Source of the DNA: Sipunculus nudus
Lineage: Eukaryota > Annelida > Sipuncula > Golfingiida > Sipunculidae
DNA length: 64,000 nucleotides
Assembly (NCBI GenBank): GCA_026874595.1
Contig: CM049315.1
Coordinates: forward strand, 74,908,401 to 74,972,400
Direction: 5' to 3'
The translations under genes were made by a program, and so were the position numbers. The notes beneath the pieces are model-generated. The model had not been told where the DNA came from, did no database searches, and worked only from the letters and a program-made list of their open reading frames with translations. Positions 23,707 to 33,220 of this stretch are shown here, in pieces. Position 1 is the first letter of the stretch, and every line of letters begins with the position of its first letter.

Positions 23707-24627
23707 CATCTTAACACAGCAGACTTCAAACCTGAGACGTTTGTTGACGATCCCGACCCTGATCAACTTGAACAGTTGTCAAAAGAACAGTTGTTGCGTT
23801 TGGGACAACACTTGGGGCTAAGTGTGAAAAAAGCTTTGAGAAAGCCTGATATCGTTGCTAAAATCATGCAAGATCTTATTAGCAAAGGCTTAATTGAAGA
23901 GACTGAAGTTGAAACACCAAAAAATGACAGCCTTGCTATGCAATTAGAATTAAAAAAGTTGGAAATGCAACATGAGCTAGCATTAAAAGAGAGGGAAGAA
24001 CGGTTAAAAAGAGAAAGACGAGAAAGACTAGAAAATGAAATAGAAAGAGACAGACTAGAAAAAGAAAAAAAAATTGAGTTAAAACGACTTGAGTTAGAAA
24101 GACTTAAAGTAGAACGTAGTCTTAGTGCTGCCCCAACTCACGGTTTTGATGTTACTAAACACATTAGACTTGTCCCACCTTTTCAAGAAAAAGAGGTTGA
24201 TAAATATTTCTTACACTTTGAGAAGGTAGCTGAAAATTTAAAATGGCCTAAGGAAAATTGGACTATGCTGTTACAAAGTGTATTGACTGGCAAGGCTAGA
24301 GAATTTTATACAGAGCTTTCAGTAAAAGCTGCTGTTGACTATGACCTGGTAAAACGATTAATCCTCAAAGGTTATGAGTTAGTTCCAGAGGCTTACCACC
24401 AGAAATTCAGAAATTGGGAAAAGCGCAAAGAACAGACCTACATCGAAGTTGCTAGAACAAAAGAGCAGTTGTTTGATCGCTGGTGTAGTTCTAAAAATGC
24501 AACGAAAGATTATGCCAGTTTGCGCCAGTTGATTTTGCTTGAAGAAATAACGCGCTGCATTAACGCAGATGTTAAAACAATTCTCGATGAGAAAAGTCCT
24601 GAAACATTTGACATCGCTGCTCATTAG
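23707..24627 (+). pseudogene. gag: Outer gag: SAP-like, coiled-coil and SCAN-like capsid region
   Basis: The frame is open from 23707 to a stop at 24627 but has no ATG until 23866, well inside the first domain. A pyrimidine-rich stretch ending in AACACAG just upstream could be a 3' splice site. The product opens with a SAP-like helix pair (LLRLGQHLGLSVKKALRKPD). A long charged coiled coil rich in Glu/Lys/Arg follows (about residues 50-115 from 23776). The last part is a capsid-type region (VPPFQEKEVDKYFLHFEKVA ... KAREFY ... LRQLILLEEITRCI), similar in layout to the gag from which vertebrate SCAN domains were derived. Role: packaging of element RNA in cytoplasmic particles. Confidence 0.75.
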
Positions 24628-24669
24628 CTGATTATTATTCATTAACACACAAATTGCCATTACTAGCAG

Positions 24670-25322
24670 ATGAAACCAGTCCTTCACAAACAAGAATGTA
24701 AAGCAGTATGGTCAAAAGAAGTTACAGCGCAGTCACCCAGTACAAGTAGTCCTGATAGTTCATCAAAATCCACTGCTACATCTCAGCCCACGTCCACTGT
24801 GTCTAAGTCCAACAAAGACCAGTCATTTGCAAAGAAAATCTGTAATTACTGCAAGAAGGAAGGTCATATAATATCTGACTGCTGGAAACTTGCAATAAAC
24901 CAAATAGCAAACCTGCTGGTTTTGTTTCAAAATCTATGCATAGCATTGTACAACACCCAGGCTCCTTTCATGTAAATAACGGGTACAACTCCTTTATTGA
25001 TTCTAATAAAGAGTTTGATGCTACGGAGGCCCAAGTACCGTCTGAATCTAAAGAGGAATCCAGAGCTTGCGGGGTTAAAACCTCAGTTGATTCCTGCGAA
25101 GATATAAATAAGGCTTGGTCCTTTCAAGACTCCTGCGAGGAGTATCCTTTAAATAAGGCTAAGTCCTTTTATGACTGTTGCGAGAGTATTTCAAATGAGG
25201 CCAGGTCCTCTTATGACAAACAGAAGTTTGTTTCTGCTGAGGAAAATTCCTCTGTTGACTCCCATGAGGAGTTTGATGATAAAAAGGATGTAGATTCCTT
25301 AAATGAAAAAGTTTATGACTGA
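24670..25322 (+). pseudogene. Outer nucleocapsid zinc knuckle and acidic linker
   Basis: After the gag stop the reading continues in another frame with a Ser/Thr-rich stretch and a CCHC knuckle, CNYCKKEGHIISDC (C-X2-C-X4-H-X4-C, about 24841-24882), the RNA-binding nucleocapsid motif. After a further frame change, 24990-25320 encodes an acidic linker. In it a unit of about 14 residues centred on S-x-D-S/C-C/H-E-E recurs some five times. The linker ends at a stop (25320) before the protease remnant. Confidence 0.7.
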
Positions 25323-25339
25323 CACTGTCAATGTCAGTT

Positions 25340-25900
25340 CTTTGTTTGATGAAGCTTAGGTAGTAGATTCCTCTCCTTGTTCAGGCCAAACTCTCATGTT
25401 AGCAAACACTTTGCCATTTTCTAATAGGTCCTTTACTGGTGCACATGGACTTGTGAATGATGTGTTTTCAGACAAGCTTACCTCAGTGCTTCACAGTATA
25501 CATTTAAAGTCAGATTTGATTTCTAGGAATATTACTGTGGGCATAAGAAATACTTTACCCTTGAAGGGTAACACAGTTGCTACTAGGCAATGATGTTGCA
25601 GGTGACAGAGTACAGCTTGTACCAATAGTGACAGAAAAGCCGTCACTTGAACAGGACACTGATCCGGAAAGTCAGGAAATTACTGGTTTGTATCCTTCGT
25701 GTGCTGTAACTAGATCTATGGTTAAGAAAAACACACATGAGGATAATGGTCCAGAAAACAAAACTCTGGGAGTCACTAGTGACTCGTCTAACGACTCGCC
25801 CATACAGGATAAAGCAATTTCAAGGTCAGAACTTATCGCGGAACAGCATAAGGACCCTGATATTTCAAGTTTGTTTCCCAGGGCAGTTTCTAAAGATGAA
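25340..25900 (+). pseudogene. Outer protease remnant and linker to integrase
   Basis: LMLANTLPFSNRSFTGAHG followed by HLKSDLISRNITVGIRNTLP resembles the body of retropepsins of this Ty3 group. The sequence then shifts frame near 25575, after which LLLGNDVAGD gives the conserved LGND element. The catalytic DTG is not found: the expected place reads DSSPCSG, and a stop (TAG, about 25359) precedes it. The frame from 25577 then runs up to the CTGTC at which the nested element inserted, in what would be the linker before the integrase zinc domain. Confidence 0.6.
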
Positions 25901-25905
25901 CTGTC

Positions 25906-27113
25906 TGTCACAAAGTGCCTAGTGAATGTACACCTTTTCAGGTTTTGTTTTGGGACAGTGTGGCATGCGTGATGTCAAACGGCCTTTCGGACCCCCAACT
26001 CCTTGTTTTTGTTTCCTTAAGCAACACCCGGGGAATTCCCCTTTTTTAATTCATTCAGGCAGAACCTTCAGTTAGTGAGTGTTCTGCTCTGGTCCCTATT
26101 GTAAAGCTTTGTGGATAAGCCTGTGTTGTTAAAGTAACTTTTGAAAGACCACAGTTAGCTGTTCATACTGGTTTTTGGGTAGGAAATTTGTGGAGGCAAA
26201 CCTTGACCAGTAAAAATTCAGTTGGCCAGAGATTCCCAGAGGAGAGAGACCTGTGATATTGAGCTGGACAATGACTTAAAGCCTAAACGGCAGAAGGTCT
26301 CTCTAACACTGATGATAAGCCAACTCTGAGAACACTGAAACAAGGTGAATATAGATGTACCTCATGAACTCTTAAATATTATTTGTTATTTACCTGAGAC
26401 GACCCTTCTTCCCAATACAGCCCGGGATGGTTTGGTGCTGTGTGTGTGAACACATGGGTACAACTATATTGTGGTTCCTGATAGTATGGCAGAACTGGCA
26501 GGATACACATGGTGAGTCTCCACTAATAAGTTCTTACACCAGACCAGTAGAAAGCATTTATTGTGGTCGGCAGAGTAAACTTTGTGAAGTTTAAGTATAA
26601 CGTGTATAAAACAAAACCAGATGTTATTGTAATTGTTGAGCCCATAATCCAAGGGGAATCCATTGAGTATTTTTCTATTAATCTCCTATAAAATTTGTTT
26701 ATAAAAAGTACTTTTTTTGTCAATTCTAACAAAAAGGCATGACATTTCTCCTTTTCTAGAGCTGTATTTCATTGCTTCTCTTCATTCTTGTAAAAGAACG
26801 CATTTCATTGTTTTATAGGCATGAATCTTGGTACATGTGCCCCATAGAGAGCTTCCACTAGAGCGCAAATCCTCCCCAACTTGGTGACAGATTTGAGGAA
26901 TGTCTCTGCTGATGTCCGGATATTTTGGACATTATGAACATTCTAGCTAAACTTGGACTATATGCCACTCAGCATTTATATATACCCTTCTAGTATATAG
27001 TTAATAATTTTTTGTTATATTCTCCAAGACGTTTGGTATCAATGAATGTGTATGTGTTTATTCATGTGTCCATGCTGAAAGAATTCTCGGCAAGACCCAG
27101 TCTGACCTTGACA
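25906..27113 (+). repeat. 5' LTR of nested element
   Basis: This 1208-bp LTR runs from TGTCACAAAG to CCTTGACA. TTTATATATACCC near 26976 is a TATA-like site near the 3' part, kept at about 35175 in the partner LTR. It is nearly collinear with the 3' LTR once the 0.9-kb transposon is removed. It lacks the AATAAA present at 35203 (AATAAT here). Confidence 0.9.
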
Positions 27114-27134
27114 TTGGCGAGCGTGCCAGGATGG
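27114..27134 (+). other. Primer-binding site candidate, nested element
   Basis: One base after the LTR the sequence TGGCGAGCGTGCCAGGA starts with TGG, as expected for pairing with a tRNA CCA 3' end. Which tRNA it matches cannot be decided from the window. Confidence 0.55.
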
Positions 27135-27689
27135 ACATTTTATGATGTTGACCATATGCATGCTTGGAAATATCTATAAATATATCTTGCAAAGATATCT
27201 ATCCAAAATAATTGTTCTGAGGTACAGGGCTTTGGCTGTTTTCCTTTAGTTTAGGGATCAGGGAGAACGCATGTTGTGATGCGTTAAGTCTTTCTACGGA
27301 AAGTGGTCAACTCATAATGATTAATGCAGCTACGGCTGGAGTATAGCTGAATTCTGCTATGGCAGTAGGCTATATTTTTTGTTGAAGGGCAATTTCTAGT
27401 CCAGCGGAAGTTGTCAGTTTTGTTTACTATGAGTTAGTGTAGGTCGATGCTACAGCATCTTTCTTTTGTGCTACGGCAACTGAGGTATATGCTACAGCAT
27501 TTGTTGGATACTAAGGTATCTTTTTTCCCTCGTAGAGTTTAGGGTATTTGTTTGTATTGTAAGTGTTTATTAAGCTTAGGGGTTTGAGAAGCTGTTAAGC
27601 TAAACACATTCTCTGTTTCGGAGTTATGTCGATGACTACTTGGTAGTTGTTTTTCTTACGTTCGGCCAGCGTATTGGAAACTAATCGAG

Positions 27690-28660
27690 ATGGAAGATCT
27701 TGAAAAACTGCTGGAGAAATGTTGGAGAGAAGTTAGGCTATTCTGGAAAAGATCTCCAGTCCTTTGTTGATCGAGAAATTTCTCGTTTAAATGAGAAACG
27801 TGAAAGTGACATTGCTCGTGAAGATAGAGCTATAGAAAGGACTGAATTAGCTAAAAAAACGCGATCAGACCCATGAACTTGAAGTTTTAAAACTAAAAGG
27901 TGCAGTTAGCAGGAAATGCCCCTCCGAAAACACGTGATCAGATTCATAGTTCAGGGATACCATATCTGAAAATGCCAGCGTTCGAGGAGCATCGTGATAG
28001 TCTAGATGCTTACCTTGAACGCTTTGAACGATATGTTGCAGGTCAGAAATGGGTGAAATGAGACTGGGCCCTTCGCCTTAGTGCACTTCTCAACGGTAAG
28101 TCACTTGAGGTATTTTCGCAATTGCCACCATAATATGCCTTGAATTATGATCAACTTAAATTGGCCCTTCTCAAAAGATATCAGATGACACAAGAGGGGT
28201 ACAGAATCAAATTCCATACATGTAGGCCCGAAAAGTTTGAATCACCATGTCAATTTGTTGCAAGGATCAGTTGCTATTTACAAAACTGGATTAAGTTGTC
28301 AAAACTTGAACACACTTTTGAAAGCCTTGTTGATCTATTGCTTAGGGAACAGTCCTTAAATGCATGTAGCAAAGAACTCTCTCTTTTCCTTCGTGAACGA
28401 CAGTGTTCTAGCATAGATTCTATGACAGATATAGCAGAGCGATATGTTGAGGCTCATGGGCAGTACAGTTTTGGATCATTCAGCAAATCTGCCTCTTTCC
28501 TTAAAAGAGGAGCTAAACATGTTGACAAAACTACAAGTACTAGACCATCTGAGACAAGTAGGTCTAAACAAGACAATACTCCACGTGAGTATCCTGGTAA
28601 TTTGTGGAGGCTTAGGCCATAAGTCATTTAGATGTAAGGAACCACAGAAACTTAGAGGGT
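27690..28660 (+). pseudogene. gag: Nested gag with SCAN-like capsid and degraded zinc knuckle
   Basis: An ATG at 27690 opens with MEDLEKLLEK. After an early frameshift a charged coiled-coil stretch (REISRLNEKRESDIAREDRA) follows, then another frameshift near 27860. From about 27970 the capsid region reads MPAFEEHRDSLDAYLERFER, has two stops, and continues in the 28140-28620 frame with LKLALLKRYQMTQEGYR and LSLFLRERQCSSIDSMTDIA. This matches the gag layout of the outer element. In another frame, CGGLGHKSFRCK (about 28600-28640) is a CCHC knuckle whose first cysteine appears lost. Confidence 0.75.
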
Positions 28661-28859
28661 TAGCTCAGGGGATGGATTCTATTGTGAGCCTTGTGAACAG
28701 TGCTGTTAAAGAAGCTTTAAAAGTTCCAGCAGGCAGGATCCTTACCACCATGAAGCTAGTGCATTTCTGCCAGCTGATCAGACAGTCCATGCCGAGCATG
28801 GCAGCGAGTCTGTTGGGCCAGAAAAGAGTGATTTAACAACACTGAATGTTTTATTTCAA

Positions 28860-29321
28860 GCCCAGGTAGGTAGACCAGATTGCCATCCCTCAGTTATGCC
28901 CACTTGTAAAGGGGTAGTTTCCAACCGGCTTGTTTCTGTCTTGAGAGACACTGGTTGCAGCAATGTCGTGATCCGTTCAGCACTGGTGTCTAAAGAACAA
29001 ATGACAGGTAAGTTTGAGACCTGTGTATTGATAGATGGTACCCTCAGGACTTTCCCAGTGGCTGATGTCGACATTGATACGCCATTTTACACAGGTAAAA
29101 CTCAAGCATTATGCATGGACAATCCGTTATACGATGTTATTGTGGGAAACATCAAAGATGCTAGGGAGCCACAACATCCCGATAAAAAGTGGGTTCCATC
29201 AGTTACAAAGCTTGGCCAAGCTGTCCAGACCAGATCTATGATACTCCAGCAAAACAAGCCACCTACGCCACTAAAAGTGCCTAGTGCAATATCAGTGGTG
29301 AGTAGAGCAGAATTTGTTTAA
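28860..29321 (+). pseudogene. Nested retropepsin-type protease
   Basis: The frame holds VLRDTGCSNVVIR with the catalytic Asp-Thr-Gly, a flap-like region (LIDGTLRTFPVADVDIDTPF) and the C-terminal YDVIVGNIKDAREP, where ILG-type residues are replaced by IVG. The domain is about 100 residues, normal for retroviral-type aspartic proteases that cleave Gag-Pol. The frame ends at a stop (29321) before integrase, so a continuous Pol could not be made. Confidence 0.8.
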
Positions 29322-29399
29322 GCTCAAGCTGGGGACAAAAAACTTTCTCCTCTCTTCGAGAGAGTCCATGACAATGATGGTAAGCACAAGTTTGCGCTA

Positions 29400-30475
29400 A
29401 AAAGGGCTACCTTAGTTAGTTTGTATTAGGACGAAAATTCCAAAGACCATACACAATTTGTTGTTCCAAAACAGTTAAGACCTGATATAATCAAAGTGGC
29501 CCATGAAAACATAATGTCTGGACATCAGGGTATTTTTCGAACATTGGACAGAGTTGCATCACAATTCTTTTGGCCAGGTATGTTTCGAGATGTTTCTGAT
29601 TACTGTAAGTCTTGTGACCTCTGTCAGAAGACAATCCAAAAAGATAGGGTTACCAAAGTGCCATTGGGCAAAGTTCCACTAATAACTGAGCCTTTCCAAA
29701 GATTAGCAATGGACCTGGTTGGACCAATATTTCCAGCAAAGGATAGAGGCCATAGATTTATTCTTACGGTCATGGACTCTGCAACTCCTTATCCTGAGGC
29801 CATTGCGCTAAGGAATATCGAGACAGAAACAGTTGCCGAAGCGCTGTTAGACATAAATAGTCGTTTTGGCATTCCATCAGAGGTACTCACTTATATGGGT
29901 TCCCAATTTACTTCTGCCATGATGCGTGAAGTAAGCAGACTCTTGAGCATCAAACAGTTGACAACCATCCCATACAATCCAAAATGTAATGGGATGATAG
30001 AAAAGTTTAACGGTAACTTAAAAATGATGCTCAAAAGAATGTGTTCAGAGCAACCAAGAGACTGGGACCGCTTTTTAGCACCAGTTCTCTTTGCATACCG
30101 TGAAGCTAAGCATGAATCTTTAGGTGGGTTCTCGCCTTTTGAACTCCTATTTGGCAGGTCCGTGAGAGGGCCAATGAGGGTCCTTAAAGACCTTCTCACT
30201 CATGACGACTCTGATTCTGATGTCAAAACCACTTACCACTATGTTATAGACTTAAAAGAGAGGTTGACAGAAACTGTAGGTTTAGCTCAGGATATGCTTG
30301 GTAAGGCCTCAATGAGATACAAAGGCTATTATGACAGGACTGCTAAACCCAGACGTTTAGAGGTAGGTGATCAGGTTTTGATCCTTTTGCCCACTGGTAA
30401 AAACAAATTGCTGCTCCAGTGGACGGGTCCTTTCCAAGTTTTGGAGAAAGTAATGCCTGCTTTTCCCGGATAAAG
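29400..30475 (+). pseudogene. Nested integrase, catalytic Asp lost
   Basis: This is the best-kept frame of the region: 29496-30473 is open for 325 codons. The H2C2 zinc domain (HENIMSGHQG ... CKSCDLC) comes first, then the core with the first Asp in AMDLVGPI. The second catalytic Asp should lie in the S/TDRGSQF motif, which here reads TYMGSQF, so Asp is gone. The Glu is present in NGMIEKFNG. A C-terminal GPF/Y-like part follows (WTGPFQVLEK). The domain lies upstream of RT, the Gmr1-like order. It would be inactive as it stands. Confidence 0.85.
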
Positions 30476-30747
30476 GTAAAAGGTAAGGTAAAAACATTTC
30501 ACATAAACTTGTTGAAACGGTACCTCACAAGACCGTCAGGCGATTCTGAGCAAAGTGCTATGGGGTTATTTGATTTGCCCTGTGATAGTACCATTTTGGC
30601 TGGATTACAAATCAAAGTCAGGATAGGACTGAGGATGTTGATATTGGTAATGAAAAGCGTATTATTCCAATGCCAAGTGTTAATCGCACACAAGGACCTG
30701 AGTAGGTAAATATATATGATGAACTTTCCCCTCAACAGGAAGCTGAG

Positions 30748-32960
30748 TTGATAGACCTTATAAACAGGTATGAAAGCACATTTACAGATGTGACAAAAGT
30801 CCTTGAATGTGATCTCCAGCTTACTTCTCACCTTCCTGTTAGGTCTAAACCTTACAACGTACCTCATGCCATGAAAGAAACCCTGGATAAAGAGATAAGT
30901 GATATGTTATCTCTAGGGTTGATCGAAAGGTCTAATTCAAGATATGCAGCACCTGTGGTCATGGTTCGGAAGCCCGACAATTCGGTTCGCTTTTGCATTG
31001 ATTTCCTCAAATTGATTGAAACAAACAAAGAAAACTCATAACTAATAAACCCTGTAGCAGGGCCTTAAGGAACAAAGTAGTGATAAGTGCCCTCATAAGT
31101 GACAAATAGTTACTATATAAGTGCCAATGCACAAGCATGGACATCAATAAAGGCACCTCTATCATGAAGAAATAGCTTCATGCCACACCATGATATAATT
31201 AGAAATACAATGTGAACTAAATAAGTCCCTAATAAGTAAAGTTTGGTTAATCAACCCTAGTCTCTAAAATTATTATGCAGGGAATTAGCATCTTAAATAA
31301 TAGTTCTGAATGGTATAATTTATGATAGGAGTGGCCATAAACTCAAGGTGGTCAAACTTTAGCATAAAAAAAGTATCAATTTTAAACTGACTACATTGCT
31401 GACCCTTTGTCTTTAAATAATCAATTAAACACAATGAATAGTCTTTACATCATGGTTCATATTTAAGAGTAAATATTCTAACCAAAACTTGGTATTTTGT
31501 CCAAATCACTACTTGACAAACCAAGGCTGCCTACTTCAAGTTTCAAAATGGCTGAGCTTCCTGTCTTTACCATAAAAACTAAATTGGTTACAACCTTGAC
31601 CTTAGTTACCAGTGGCTCTGCCTAAATTACCATAAGTACTTGAAAAATAATATAATATAATAGCTCTCACAGTGCCAAAACGGACAAAAGTCCTTGAATG
31701 TGACCTCCAGCTTACTTCTCACCTTCCTGTTAGGTCTAAACCTTACAACGTACCTCATGCCATGAAAGAAACCCTGGATAAAGAGATAAGTGATATGTTA
31801 TCTCTAGGGGTGATCGAAAGGTCTGATTCAAGATATGCAGCACCTGTGGTCATGGTTCGGAAGCCCGACAACTCGGTTCGCTTTTGCATTGATTTCCGCA
31901 AATTGAATCGTGTTATCATGTTCGATCCGGAACCAATGCCTAACCCTGAACATATGTTTGCCGAATTGAGAAATGGTAGATTTTTTTTTTCAAAATAGAT
32001 CTAATAAAAAGATATTGGTAGATCCATCCCTATGACTGACAGGTCTAAAGAGTTGACATCCTTTGTATCCCCAGATGCTCAATATCAATTTAACTTCATG
32101 CCATTCGGGTTGGTTGTGGCAGGCGCGGTATTAACCAGAATAATGCGCAAATTGTTTGCTCATGTTCTGGGGTGACCTGTTATATTGATGATGTCCTGTG
32201 TCACACTGAAAACTGGCCAGACCATGTAAAACTCCTTGAGAAGGTATTTGGCATACTTCAGTCTGCTAATTTAGCGGCAAAACCAAAGAAATGTTTCCTT
32301 GGTTACACCAACCTTGGTTTTCTTGGCCATAAAATAGGAATGGGCAGACTTTGAACTGACCCAGTCTTACTGGAGAAAATCAGCAATGCAACACGACCAA
32401 CCACCAAGAAAGAGGTTAGGTCTTTCTTAGGTTTGACGGGTTATTACCGCAAATTTATCCCTCATTATGCCGAAGTGGCCGTGCCCTTAACAGATTTAAC
32501 TAAAAAGGGACAGAGTAATAAGGTTACCTGGGAAAAAGCTCAGGAGAGAGCATTTCAAACTCTCAAAGGTTTGTTGGTGAAACCACCAGCCTTGCAACTC
32601 CCCTTCTTCTCAAAATGTTTTCATTCTGAGAACTGATTCCGATAAAGGAATTGGAGCGATTCTCATGCAATAGCATGAAGGGATTTTGCATCCAGTGGCT
32701 TTTGCGAGCCGTAAGCTTGTTCAAAGAGAGGAAAATTTCTCGGTCATTGAAAGAGAAGCATTATACATTGTCTGGGCAGTGAACAAATTTGACATGTATT
32801 TGTTTGGAAGACAGTTTGTGATTCAGACAGATCAAACCTCTTACCTACATTCAGAAAGCCAAGTGCTTGAGCAAACGCATAGTGCGATGGGCAATACTCT
32901 TACAGGAGTGTCAGTATACTGTTGAGTGTGTGCCTAGGGATCGAATTTAGGGGCTGATTT
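30748..32960 (+). pseudogene. Nested reverse transcriptase and RNase H, broken
   Basis: The RT start is present twice (30793-31015 and 31683-31905), with SRYAAPVVMVRKPDNSVRF, separated by 0.67 kb of unrelated sequence. After the second copy the frame breaks near 31985 and several stops follow. RT motif YIDDVL is at about 32180-32197, with FLGLTGYYRKFIPHYAEV (connection) at 32428. RNase H follows from about 32630 (DSDKGIGAIL, with an in-frame stop in LMQ*HEG, then ERE and QTDQ). The final stop near 32924 precedes a 0.3-kb untranslated stretch and the polypurine tract. Confidence 0.85.
31016..31682. other. Filler between two copies of the RT start
   Basis: This AT-rich 667-bp segment has no open frame or known motif and no resemblance I can see to other parts of the window. 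It has no evident inverted termini. It is flanked by a 223-bp direct duplication of the RT 5' region, too long for an ordinary target-site duplication. Confidence 0.6.
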
Positions 32961-33204
32961 TCTCAGTCGCGTCCCAGCCTTAGGCTAAGTTCATTTAACT
33001 TTATAAGCTGAGTGGCATATACATCCCAGTGACATTAAATGATAGATTGTGACGAGACATGATCCCTGTTTGCGATATTTCTATCTATTGTTTTCAATTT
33101 ACCAGACATCAGCTATCAACCTATCATAATATTTGTGAGTAAAATGTTGGATTACGGGATTATTTTTTGTCCACTTTTTCTTATAAAAAATGAACATTTT
33201 TTTC

Positions 33205-33220
33205 TTGAAGGGGGAAGTGA
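33205..33220 (+). other. Polypurine tract, nested element
   Basis: TTGAAGGGGGAAGTGA lies immediately before the 3' LTR start TGTCACAAAG, as expected of the plus-strand primer. Confidence 0.8.

Noticed and set aside
26464-26732. Minus-strand frames in the nested LTR (again at 34744-34932)
   Set aside because: Antisense by-products of LTR sequence with no recognisable content.
31016-31682. Intron or transposon between RT segments
   Set aside because: Not consistent with an intron, because RT sequence is duplicated on both sides. No inverted ends or short target repeat were found.
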